A stretch of 64,000 nt of DNA from Planctomycetota bacterium (GTDB lineage Bacteria; Planctomycetota; Planctomycetia; Planctomycetales; Planctomycetaceae). This document shows positions 54,866 through 63,500 of this stretch, in pieces. Position numbers and translations under genes: made by a program. Numbering within the stretch: position 1 is the stretch's first letter; each line of letters opens with the position of its first letter. Location of the stretch: positions 1 to 64,000 of the forward strand of contig JAQBVJ010000004.1 of NCBI GenBank assembly GCA_027623235.1. Direction: 5' to 3'. Under the pieces are notes generated by a model, which saw only the letters and a list, made by a program, of their open reading frames with translations, made no database searches and was not told the DNA's origin.

Positions 54866-56770
54866 ATGTTCAGCAATCTTCTTGAGCAACTGATCGCCGA
54901 AACGACGCTGACGTCGCTCTGTCATTTTGTGCCCGAGCTGGCCCTCAGCGCGACGATTGTCGTGCTGTTGCTGCTTCGACTTTGCTGGTCAATCGACCGG
55001 TGGATTCCAGCCTATGTGACGGCGCTCGCCGGAGCGCTGGTTGCTCTCGGGTTCAGTGGTTTCCAACTGTTGAACCTGCTTGACGGGCGAGGTGAGTTGT
55101 CTTCGGCAAGAGTGGAAGTCAACGGAGGAGAGACTTCTCTGCGAGTCGCGTCCGACGTTCAGACCGTCCGGATTGTCAGCGGTGCATCCGACGAAGTCGC
55201 GATCAACCCCGGCGAAATTATCGTCACAGTTTCCGGCGGCGACGGTGCAGCATCGGTTGGAGCGGTCCTGACGTTTTTGAATGGCGATGCCGCTCAAAAG
55301 ACACTCAAGGAATCGGGGCAACGACTTTGTGCTGTGATGCTGGCTGGTTCTGCAGAGACGAAACTTCCCAAAGACGGAATCTCGGCAACGCTTGAATCTC
55401 ATCAGCACTTTGGCGGCCTGCTCGTGTTCGACCAGTTTGGAGCGTTTGTTCGAGGGCTTCTCGCACTGTTTCTTGTCCTGATGATTGCTCTGACGGTTCT
55501 GACTGGGATTCCGGATGCTGAAGACGGACCGGATTTCTACACGCTGCTGTTTGGTGCGACGATTGGCATGATGTTGATGGCATCGGCCAATCACCTATTG
55601 ATATTTTTCCTGGGCATCGAGATGGCGAGTGTTCCCAGCTATGTCATGGTTGGCTTTCTGAAAGGCCGCAGGGAGAGCAGTGAAGCGGCGTTTAAATACG
55701 TTGTCTACGGCGCTGGCGCTGCTGGTGTGATGCTTTACGGGATCAGTCTGCTGTGCGGGTTACTCGGTACGGCGAGCATTCCGGAAGTGTCGGTTCAGCT
55801 TGGCGCCATGCTGTCGGGTGATGGTTTTTCGACGGCTGAAGCTCGAACTGCACTTCTGGCTGTGCTGATGGTGTTCGTCGGGCTTGCCTTCAAACTTTCA
55901 CTTGTTCCGTTTCACTTCTGGTGCCCGGACGCCTTTGAGGGGGCCTCGGCCGAAGTCGCAGGGTTCCTCTCTGTCGCATCCAAGGGAGCGGCGTTCGCCC
56001 TGCTCGTGCGATTCAGTCTGGCTCTTACTGGCGGCATTGAGGTGGCGTCTGACACGTTGGCAGGGGTGGGAGTCGCTATTGGCGTTATTGCCGCGTTGAC
56101 CGTCACGTTTGGTAACCTTGCCGCGTACGGGCAAAGCAACATCAAACGACTACTTGCGTATTCAACGATCGCTCATGCGGGCTACATGCTCATGGCTGTG
56201 TCAGCTTTGATCGTGATCCAGGCTGCGGGAAGCGGAGTTGCCGGATTCGACGTCGCCGGAAACTCAGAACGATGCGTTGAAGGGCTGCTGTTCTACCTGT
56301 TTGTCTACCTCTTTATGAATCTGGGGGCCTTTGCAGTTGTGGCTCTGATTCGGAATGAAACCTTCAGCGAAGACATCGACTCCTACAACGGAATTGGATG
56401 GGAGTGTCCCGTTCTATGTTCATGCATGGCCATCTGCATGTTCAGCCTTGTTGGACTGCCTCCATTCGGTGGTTTCTGGGGCAAGCTGGTGATCTTCGCG
56501 TCTCTGTTTCAGGCAGGACACATTCACTGGTTTCTGTGGGTTCTTCTGGTGATTGCCGGTCTCAACACAGTCTTCAGCCTTTTCTATTACGTTCGAGTCT
56601 TGAAGGCGATGTTTATCAGGCCGCGTGCGGAGGGCGCTCGACGCGTCGACATTCTTCCGTCGATGGGGAATTACGCCCTGCTGATTGCAATTCCGGTTCT
56701 TCTCCTTGGCCTGTTGCCGAATTCGGTGACCGAGCTGGCACGGACGGTTTCCCGAGCGTTGTTCGAATAG
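54866..56770 (+). CDS. nuoN: NADH-quinone oxidoreductase subunit N with a periplasmic insert
   Basis: Antiporter-like complex I subunit of 634 residues against about 480-500 in other bacteria. The core shows FFLGIEMASVPSYVMVGFLK, FKLSLVPFHFWCPDAFEGAS, EVAGFLSVASKGAAFALLVR and KRLLAYSTIAHAGYMLMAVS. An insert of about 110 residues (about 73-182) lies between helices 2 and 3, containing SSARVEVNGGETSLRVASDV and GEIIVTVSGGDGAASVGAVL. It should face the periplasm. It is the last recognisable nuo gene. Confidence 0.96.
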   Translation: MFSNLLEQLIAETTLTSLCHFVPELALSATIVVLLLLRLCWSIDRWIPAYVTALAGALVALGFSGFQLLNLLDGRGELSSARVEVNGGETSLRVASDVQTVRIVSGASDEVAINPGEIIVTVSGGDGAASVGAVLTFLNGDAAQKTLKESGQRLCAVMLAGSAETKLPKDGISATLESHQHFGGLLVFDQFGAFVRGLLALFLVLMIALTVLTGIPDAEDGPDFYTLLFGATIGMMLMASANHLLIFFLGIEMASVPSYVMVGFLKGRRESSEAAFKYVVYGAGAAGVMLYGISLLCGLLGTASIPEVSVQLGAMLSGDGFSTAEARTALLAVLMVFVGLAFKLSLVPFHFWCPDAFEGASAEVAGFLSVASKGAAFALLVRFSLALTGGIEVASDTLAGVGVAIGVIAALTVTFGNLAAYGQSNIKRLLAYSTIAHAGYMLMAVSALIVIQAAGSGVAGFDVAGNSERCVEGLLFYLFVYLFMNLGAFAVVALIRNETFSEDIDSYNGIGWECPVLCSCMAICMFSLVGLPPFGGFWGKLVIFASLFQAGHIHWFLWVLLVIAGLNTVFSLFYYVRVLKAMFIRPRAEGARRVDILPSMGNYALLIAIPVLLLGLLPNSVTELARTVSRALFE

Positions 56771-56836
56771 CGTGGCGACTCAACGCCATTTGCATTCTCT
56801 TTCAGGCTTGTTTGATCAAGGAATTCGGCATCGGCC

Positions 56837-57247
56837 ATGACTGACGCTAGTCTGCAGATTCTGAACACGGTGCTGGACCGCCTGACTCATACGCTTCTCC
56901 AATACGTTGGTGAGGCCTGGCCTTGGACCAATCCGCTGGAAACTCACGGTCAGGAGACCATGAATGGTCTCGTCCGCCGGCAGCAATTCGGGGCAGACCG
57001 AGTCGCCCAGTTCCTTGCAGAGCGTCGAGCCATCATTACCCTGGGGAACTACCGGTTCGATGGTTCGCTGCTGAACTATTGCACGTTTGACTTTTTAAAG
57101 TCTCAGTTGATCAAGGACGAGACCTGTCTGATTGCTGAACTTCGAGAAGCAGTTTCCTGCGTCAATGGTGATCCTGGTGCTGTCCGGCTTCTCGAGCAGT
57201 TGATTGTGGACGAAGAAGAAACGCTCAAACGGTTGAACGAGCTTTGA
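56837..57247 (+). CDS. Small conserved-looking protein of unknown function
   Basis: A 136-residue soluble, largely helical protein: LQILNTVLDRLTHTLLQYVG, ETMNGLVRRQQFGADRVAQF and the C-terminal VRLLEQLIVDEEETLKRLNE. The end resembles ferritin-like or DUF892 helices, but no metal-binding pattern is convincing. It follows nuoN by 66 bp on the same strand and precedes the TatD gene, so it may belong to either transcript. Confidence 0.75.
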   Translation: MTDASLQILNTVLDRLTHTLLQYVGEAWPWTNPLETHGQETMNGLVRRQQFGADRVAQFLAERRAIITLGNYRFDGSLLNYCTFDFLKSQLIKDETCLIAELREAVSCVNGDPGAVRLLEQLIVDEEETLKRLNEL

Positions 57248-57353
57248 CCCGACGGACGGATGGGGCAGTGGGGCCAGCCGGCGTGTTTTGGAGCGGCTTT
57301 GGCGTGCTGGACATCGACTTGCGATGGTGTCGACTGATGGCAGGTATCCGACG

Positions 57354-58124
57354 ATGCGGTTGATCGATACGCACTGTCATCTCGACGAAGAGTCGCTTTA
57401 CGAAGATCTGCCGAACGTGGTCGACGCAGCCCACGAAGCCGGTGTCGAGGCGATTATCACGATCGGAACAAGTGCCGAGAGTAGTCGTCGTTCAGTGGAG
57501 CTTGCAGAGAACTACGATTGCATCTTTGCGGTCGTAGGAATTCACCCAAACTACTGCTCGGAAGTGAAGCCTGGCGACTGGGAAGTCATCCAGGAACTTT
57601 CGGAGCACGCCAAAGTGGTTGCCGTGGGCGAGACGGGCCTGGATCGGTACTGGGATTATGCTCCCATTGATCTGCAGCTGGAGTTTTTCCAGCGTCACCT
57701 TGAGCTTTCGCGGAACATTGGGAAACCGTTTGTTGTGCATTGCCGTGACGCGGATGACGATGTGCGAGCGGTCCTCCGTGAAGCTGCTGCAGAAGGGCCT
57801 TTGAACGGAGTGATGCACTCGTTCTGTCAGTCAGCCCAGTCGGCTGAGGAATATGTGACGATGGGGCTGCACCTTTCGTTTACTGGAATGCTGACTTTCG
57901 GAAAAAACCACTCGCTGCGAGAAACCGCTGCTGCAGTGCCAGTCGACCGCATCTTCGTTGAAACAGATGCGCCTTACCTGTCTCCGGTGCCACACCGCGG
58001 CAAACGGAATGAGCCGGCGTTCGTAAGCTATACACTCAGGACCCTGGCTGAGGCTCGCGGAGTTGAGCCGGAAGAAATGGCCGAGCTTACGACGGCCAAC
58101 GCACGTCGGTTCTTCGGCCTCTAA
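57354..58124 (+). CDS. TatD-family metal-dependent deoxyribonuclease
   Basis: A 256-residue amidohydrolase-superfamily TIM barrel. Metal ligands are in MRLIDTHCHLDEE (HxH), VAVGETGLDRYW (Glu and Asp region), KPFVVHCRDADDDV (His), NGVMHSFCQSAQSAEEY (His) and FVETDAPYLSPVPHRGKRNE (Asp). All signature positions of the TatD/YcfH/YjjV group are present. The canonical start at 57354 is used; upstream in-frame starts at 57324 and 57288 would add short tails. Likely 3'-5' DNase or DNA repair/quality role. Confidence 0.95.
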   Translation: MRLIDTHCHLDEESLYEDLPNVVDAAHEAGVEAIITIGTSAESSRRSVELAENYDCIFAVVGIHPNYCSEVKPGDWEVIQELSEHAKVVAVGETGLDRYWDYAPIDLQLEFFQRHLELSRNIGKPFVVHCRDADDDVRAVLREAAAEGPLNGVMHSFCQSAQSAEEYVTMGLHLSFTGMLTFGKNHSLRETAAAVPVDRIFVETDAPYLSPVPHRGKRNEPAFVSYTLRTLAEARGVEPEEMAELTTANARRFFGL

Positions 58125-58502
58125 AATGGCCGGAGTCGCGATTGGCTGCACATCGCGATTGGCTACACAGTGGGAACCCCTGCGTCTGTAGCGTTACCCG
58201 CACTTGATCAGGATCTGATCAATGACCGCCAGGTGATCCCTCACAACCAGTCGCGTCCACCGAATTCCAGGGCGGGAGAACGATTTGAGTTTAAGTCCGT
58301 CACGAGTCTGGAAATTGACTGCGTGTGAGACTTTACGGGTTTTTCGTGTCCGACCTAAGCAATTGACAGAATTGCTCGCGAGCAGTTCGAGTCGGCCTGG
58401 AAAGGTCATCCCAGGAAGACCCGGACTCCGAAGACATGATGACGTATTCGATCGGGAAACCTGCATCCCTTCGACTGATTACTGGGATCGAGATTACTCA
58501 GC
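58125..58502. other. Intergenic region before the HlyD-like gene
   Basis: About 380 bp. It begins with two 17-bp direct repeats (58136-58169). The rest contains no recognisable gene; a minus-strand frame at 58194-58466 has no homology. The promoter of the HlyD-like gene is presumably here. Confidence 0.4.
58136..58169. repeat. Direct repeat, two 17-bp copies
   Basis: TCGCGATTGGCTGCACA at 58136 is followed directly by TCGCGATTGGCTACACA at 58153 (one mismatch). It begins 11 bp after the TatD stop. Confidence 0.9.
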
Positions 58503-59654
58503 ATGACCAACGCACCACCGCAATCGGAATTACCAGCCGGTCTGTCGCCCGAGTCTCAGAAATGTCCTTCGGTGTTGCGCGCGGCGGCTTTCGTTGCGGG
58601 TGCGCTTGTTTTCAGCGTCGCAGCAACAGTACTGGTTGCCGGATTTTCAGAGGAGCAGTTTCCTGGGACACTGATGACCGAAAGCGTGTCTGTGGTGTCG
58701 CCCGTCACGGGGCGGATCGCAGAGATCGGCATCAACTGTGGTGAGATTATCCTGCCAGACCGAAAGCTATTCCTCATCACGGATGAGGAACTTCAGGAGC
58801 GAGTTTCGACCGCTCAGAATCAGGTCCGTCAGCTGGAGTCGCAGGTTGCGTCCGCACAGGCCAATGCGATGATTCGATCGGGCCAGCAGCTCGCGATTAT
58901 CAACACCGAAATTTTCGAAACGGAGCTCCAACTGGCGGACTTCCTGCGTCGTCACTTTCAGCATAAGTTTGAGGTGACCGCCTGGACGAACTACCTCAAT
59001 CCCGTGGATGCGCTTGCCAGTAATCGGACCGCGCCAGTCGATCTGAGGTCAGCCATTATTCCCCGACGGCCTGATGCTGGTGAGGCCAGGATTCGGGCGA
59101 TCATTTCTCGCGCAACATCTGCTAACGAGGTCGAGTCTCTTGAAGCTAAAATCGAAATGTGCGAGCGGCGTCTGGAGACGTTGCGGGGACGGAGTGAATT
59201 GATTGCCGAATCGACAGAGGCGTCACTTGGGGTGTCCGAACTTCTCGAGGAACTCCGGTCGGCGGAAGCGAATCTTGCCGACCTTGAAACGGAACCGGCC
59301 GAATACAGCGTTGAGGCACCAGGCTATGGGATGACCGGGTTGATTCAATACTCGGTGAAAAGTCAGGTCAGAAAAGGGGACGTTCTCGTCGATCTGTTTG
59401 ATCGGGACGACGAATTTGTTGTGGTTGAATTTCCTAGCCGGATGGCTCAGCAGATCCGAAAGGGGGCACGAGTCAAGCTTGTGTTTCCGGGCGATGAGGA
59501 ACGTGAAGGGCAGATGATGGAGGCGCCGTCTCAGGTGACGTCACCCGCGCGCGGGGATCAACTTGAAAGCCACATTGCTGTACGCGTCGCTCCTGCCGGT
59601 CGAGCCTGGCCGACTCTCCCGGTCGGCAGCACAGTTTATGCGAGCTTCAAATAA
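58503..59654 (+). CDS. HlyD-like membrane fusion (adaptor) protein
   Basis: A 383-residue inner-membrane adaptor. One N-terminal helix (about 25-47, SVLRAAAFVAGALVFSVAAT) is followed by a barrel-sandwich half (SVVSPVTGRIAEIGINCGEI), a coiled-coil hairpin in two parts (ELQERVSTAQNQVRQLESQV and VESLEAKIEMCERRLETLRG), the second sandwich half (YSVEAPGYGMTGLIQYSVKS) and a beta-barrel (EFVVVEFPSRMAQQIRKGAR). The lipoyl-like sandwich split by a hairpin is the HlyD/EmrA architecture. No RND, ABC or MFS partner or TolC lies next to it, so its pump is unknown. Confidence 0.87.
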   Translation: MTNAPPQSELPAGLSPESQKCPSVLRAAAFVAGALVFSVAATVLVAGFSEEQFPGTLMTESVSVVSPVTGRIAEIGINCGEIILPDRKLFLITDEELQERVSTAQNQVRQLESQVASAQANAMIRSGQQLAIINTEIFETELQLADFLRRHFQHKFEVTAWTNYLNPVDALASNRTAPVDLRSAIIPRRPDAGEARIRAIISRATSANEVESLEAKIEMCERRLETLRGRSELIAESTEASLGVSELLEELRSAEANLADLETEPAEYSVEAPGYGMTGLIQYSVKSQVRKGDVLVDLFDRDDEFVVVEFPSRMAQQIRKGARVKLVFPGDEEREGQMMEAPSQVTSPARGDQLESHIAVRVAPAGRAWPTLPVGSTVYASFK

Positions 59655-59674
59655 GTTTTGCGAGCTTCAAATCA
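59640..59674. repeat. Short direct repeat across the stop of the HlyD-like gene
   Basis: GCGAGCTTCAAAT occurs at 59640-59652 (including the gene's last codons) and again at 59662-59674. It looks like a small local duplication. Confidence 0.75.
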
Positions 59675-59886
59675 GCCGCGCTCTCAAAAGACGCTCCACG
59701 AAAGCGTGCCTCGCGTTGTTGAGCGGGGCAGTCTCGCGCCCGTTTATCCGTTGGCGACTGGCAGATTTGTCGCGACTTTCAGCAACGGGTAGCATGGGCG
59801 CTTCAAACGGCCGTTGCCGGTAGCAGTCTCTGCTGGACCGCCTGGCTTTGCCGCATCAATCTTGTTCGCTTTATGTCTGGCCTGCC

Positions 59887-60486
59887 ATGCTTGTTCGAAT
59901 CAACTCTGCAGTGTTCCTTCTGTGTATTGTGACGATGTGGGGACTGGCAGGCTGTGCCGATTCCGATCCGCCCGCAATTCCCGATGTCCCGGTTGTCGAA
60001 GCCTCCCCGAAGGAACGGGCCGACGACACGACTTCGCTCCCCGCTGCTGGAGGTTGGAGGAAGTATGACGGTGTCAGTTTTCAGATTCCGGACGACTGGA
60101 CAGAAGCTGAAGCGAAGATGGTCGATTCGAAATACATCATTTCAACAGACGACGGAGACATCGAAGTGACACTGACTTCGATGGGAGGCGGAATCGACGC
60201 CAATTTGAGCCGCTGGGTGCAGCAGATGAAGCAGGGGCCCGGCGACTCTCCTGAGGAGTCGGTCATTACCCTGGACGGAGTTGAAGCCAAAATGATTGAT
60301 GTGCGGGGAGTCTTCAACAGTCGTGTCGGAGCACAGCAGATCGCAAAGAACTCGCGACTGATCGGAGTCGCATTACCAATTCGTCCCATGGACTTTTTTG
60401 TGAAGTTGAACGGACCTCGTGATGCTGTCGCAGGTTACTACGAAGACTTTCGGGCGTTTCTAAAAACGGCGCAGATCGAGCAGTAG
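59887..60486 (+). CDS. Putative lipoprotein of unknown function
   Basis: A 199-residue lipoprotein. The signal MLVRINSAVFLLCIVTMWGL ends in lipobox LAGC with Cys23. After a Pro/Glu/Asp linker comes a domain starting WRKYDGVSFQIPDDWTEAEA, KYIISTDDGDIEVTLTSMGG and a late FFVKLNGPRDAVAGYYEDFR, reminiscent of PsbP/lipoprotein-type folds in which a signal is bound; no assignment is made. The start ATG at 59887 gives a good signal peptide; an upstream in-frame TTG at 59848 is less likely. It is convergent with the large protein downstream. Confidence 0.8.
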   Translation: MLVRINSAVFLLCIVTMWGLAGCADSDPPAIPDVPVVEASPKERADDTTSLPAAGGWRKYDGVSFQIPDDWTEAEAKMVDSKYIISTDDGDIEVTLTSMGGGIDANLSRWVQQMKQGPGDSPEESVITLDGVEAKMIDVRGVFNSRVGAQQIAKNSRLIGVALPIRPMDFFVKLNGPRDAVAGYYEDFRAFLKTAQIEQ

Positions 60487-60529
60487 ACCTGTCGGGCGGT
60501 GGCCCGTGAATTCTGCTGCGGACAAGGCT

Positions 60530-63500
60530 TTAGACGGCCCTGCTGGTCCAGTCGCGGGCAATGTGGGTTAGATCCGGCTCGTCCCCCGATCGATCGAAAA
60601 AGTAGTACTGCTCGAGGCGGTTGATTGTCCCGGAAAGTTCCGTCGTTCGATCCGGATTCAGTCCATTGTTGGACTCGATGTCCTTCAGCAGGCCGATGAC
60701 CGTAAACGGAGTGACTTCGTTCGGCATCTTGAATCGGCGGGCGACCACCAGCGTTTTTGGTTTGCTCAGTTGGAAATAGACCAGGAGGAGGGCGACGGCC
60801 ACAACGATCCCCCCTCCAAGAAACAACGGCCACGTCGATGCTGGTTCTCCGTATTGCTGTTCGAGCAAAATGACGGCTTCGACGCTGTCGAGGTCTGCAT
60901 CGACGTATCGTTGATGTTCGACCTGTGCGTCAGCGATGAGTGATTCACCAAACTGAAATTCTTCTGGATGCTCCTTGAGGTCTTTTTTTGCTTCAAGGTT
61001 CACCAGAAAGTTTCGTTCAGACACGATGGCGTTCTCATCACTTTCCTTGTCGAACTGAGACACCGACGCGCCTTCGTCGTCGATACTGACGACGTCGAAT
61101 TCTGCTGGAGCCACTTGAAGCAGTTTGTCGAGGGAAGGGATCAGGCCACGGCCTGTTACTTTCACTTCGAGGACGAGCTTCCCCTCGCCCGCCTGTCGTT
61201 CATCGAGTGTCTGAGTAATCGATACATTGCTGATGGGGCGGGGATCTGCCTGACTGGTTTTTGCGTCGATCGGAACAGGCGAAGTCTCGACGGGAAGGAC
61301 CGCATAGCCGGAAGTGTCGAGGAAATCCAGGTCCAGGCGGACGGGTGGCAGCGTGTCGATTTCGGGTCCCCGTGCCTTCACCAGAAGGTACGCGTAGGGA
61401 GTCATTCGCCAGCCGACCTGCGAAGTGGCTCTGGAATTAACATCTTCTCGCTGGAATGTGACGGACAGGACTTCAAAGTGTTCGTCCAGCGCGGCGACAC
61501 AGGCCTCTTCGAATTTGTCCCGATAGTTCTCTGTAGGACGTCCGTAGTTGTAGGCGTAGTATCTGTTGTTTTGATTCTGCAGGTACTTGGAGAAACCACC
61601 GGCTTCCCGCTCAATTTCCTTCGTGTGGTTAATGTTGATGAAGACGCCAAACGGCTCTTTGTGGCCGACAACGTCGCTGCCATCGATGACCGCCTGCAAC
61701 TCGATTTCCGTGACGAGGTCGTTGTAGTACTCCAGGACTTTGCGTGCTTCGTCGGCCCGTTTGTTGTCCTGAACGATTTCGAAGCCAGCCCGCAGGAACC
61801 GGAATTTGACCGCGGCGTTGACTGCGCTGAGCCGTGTGAAGAGCGAGTTCGCGAACATGTCCATATGTCGTTCGGCGAGTTCGCCCGGCAGCGCGATGAT
61901 TGCTTCGCGGATCAATGCAATCTCTTTCAGGTCTGGCTGAGACTCCGGCTTGATCTGGCCGACGTCGCTCGCACCAAGACTCGCGTAGAACCACGACTCA
62001 AAGACGCTGACATTCTGCTTGTCCTCGTCGAGGTCCATTGCGGCTTTTGCGTAGAGGTCTGCCGCTGTGCGGTACTCGGCAACGGCGACTCGCCGACGGG
62101 CAGAGTACTCCGAGCTGTTTTCCAGTTCGTTGTAGTACTCATTCTCGTCAAACGCCATGGCCGCTTTGGCGAGCTGCAATGACCAGTGGTCCGGGTACGT
62201 CTCCATGCCCTTCCGCAGGACGTGGTTGGCGACGGTGTAGCCGCGTTCGACCTCGGCCTGAACGTCTTTCTGTTTACGGTTTGTGTTCGAGTCCTTCTGG
62301 GTCTCTGGTAGCCGCCAGACGCCTGCGAGATTCTGTCGCATTTTCTGGATGAGCTGTGCGAGCGTCGCCGGCTTCAGTTTGTCCAGCGAACCGAAAACGC
62401 GTTCGATATTCTCAAGCCGATAAACCTCAGCCGTTCCGTGAGTATTCGTGAATGCGTTTGTCAGGACGGTTTCGTCAATATCCTCAATGGGGATATCCCG
62501 CAGCCGCTTCAGCCAGCCAGCGAGTTCTGTCAGGTTTCGTTCCTGCTTGGATCGTGTCAGCGGAATTCCCTGAGCTCGTTGATTGAAGCCCCACGAAAAC
62601 ATGTAATAGCTGGTGCGGCGACGGCTGGAGTTTGGATCGTGGTTCGTCGTCCAGACTCGCAGAAATTCCTCGGCGAGGTCCTTCGCGACTTCCGGATGTG
62701 TCTTCGCGATCTCCTCGATATAGGGGAACGCTTTGTCTTCTTCCTGCACCTTCAAATAGAGCTGAGGCAGAATCGTGCGGAAGCGGGGTTTGAGCGGCTC
62801 GTCAACGACCTCAAGCCATTTGCCTTCCGGTTTCAATTCGAGAAGCTTGCCTGTGCTCACCGCACTCGGTGTCCGCGACGACGAATTCGACATGTTCTGC
62901 TGGAAACCTTCTGCCCCGTAAAAATAGTTGCCATAAATGTCGCGCTGCATCATTGGCTGTCTGCTGGTTGAGGCGTCATAGCTTCGGGAATGTTCCGCCT
63001 CGACGAGCCAGTTTCTTGCGAGCAGGTTGAGGGTTTGCGACCACTCTTCGGCTCGTTCCGGAGCGGCATTGAGCAAGGCGTTCACGGCGGTGTGTTGCAG
63101 CTCAAGTCCCCTGGCTCGCTCATCGGGAATCGAGGCCTGCCTGACGAGTCCGGTTGACACCGCGGAGCCGATCGTCGCGAGAAGTTCCATGCCACGCTCG
63201 GGACGCGTTGTGAAACTCTCTGCGAGCCAGGCAGTCCCGAGTTCTTCGCGAATCTTTGGAGCCAGTTCGACGGCGCGGGCGAGGGCCTCCTGTTTCTGCT
63301 CATCCGTGATCTCGCCAGCGGCGAGGGCTGCCTGTGTGACTTCCCAGGCCTGTTCCAGGAATTCGATTTTCTTTTCGGCCTGATGTTTCGCGAGGAAGTA
63401 CTTTGCGAGCAGGTTGAGGCCATCCCGGTCTGTCACCTCGATGGCCTTTTCAGGAGTCGGCAGGAATTCGCCAGCTTTCAGGATCTGCCCCGCACCGATA

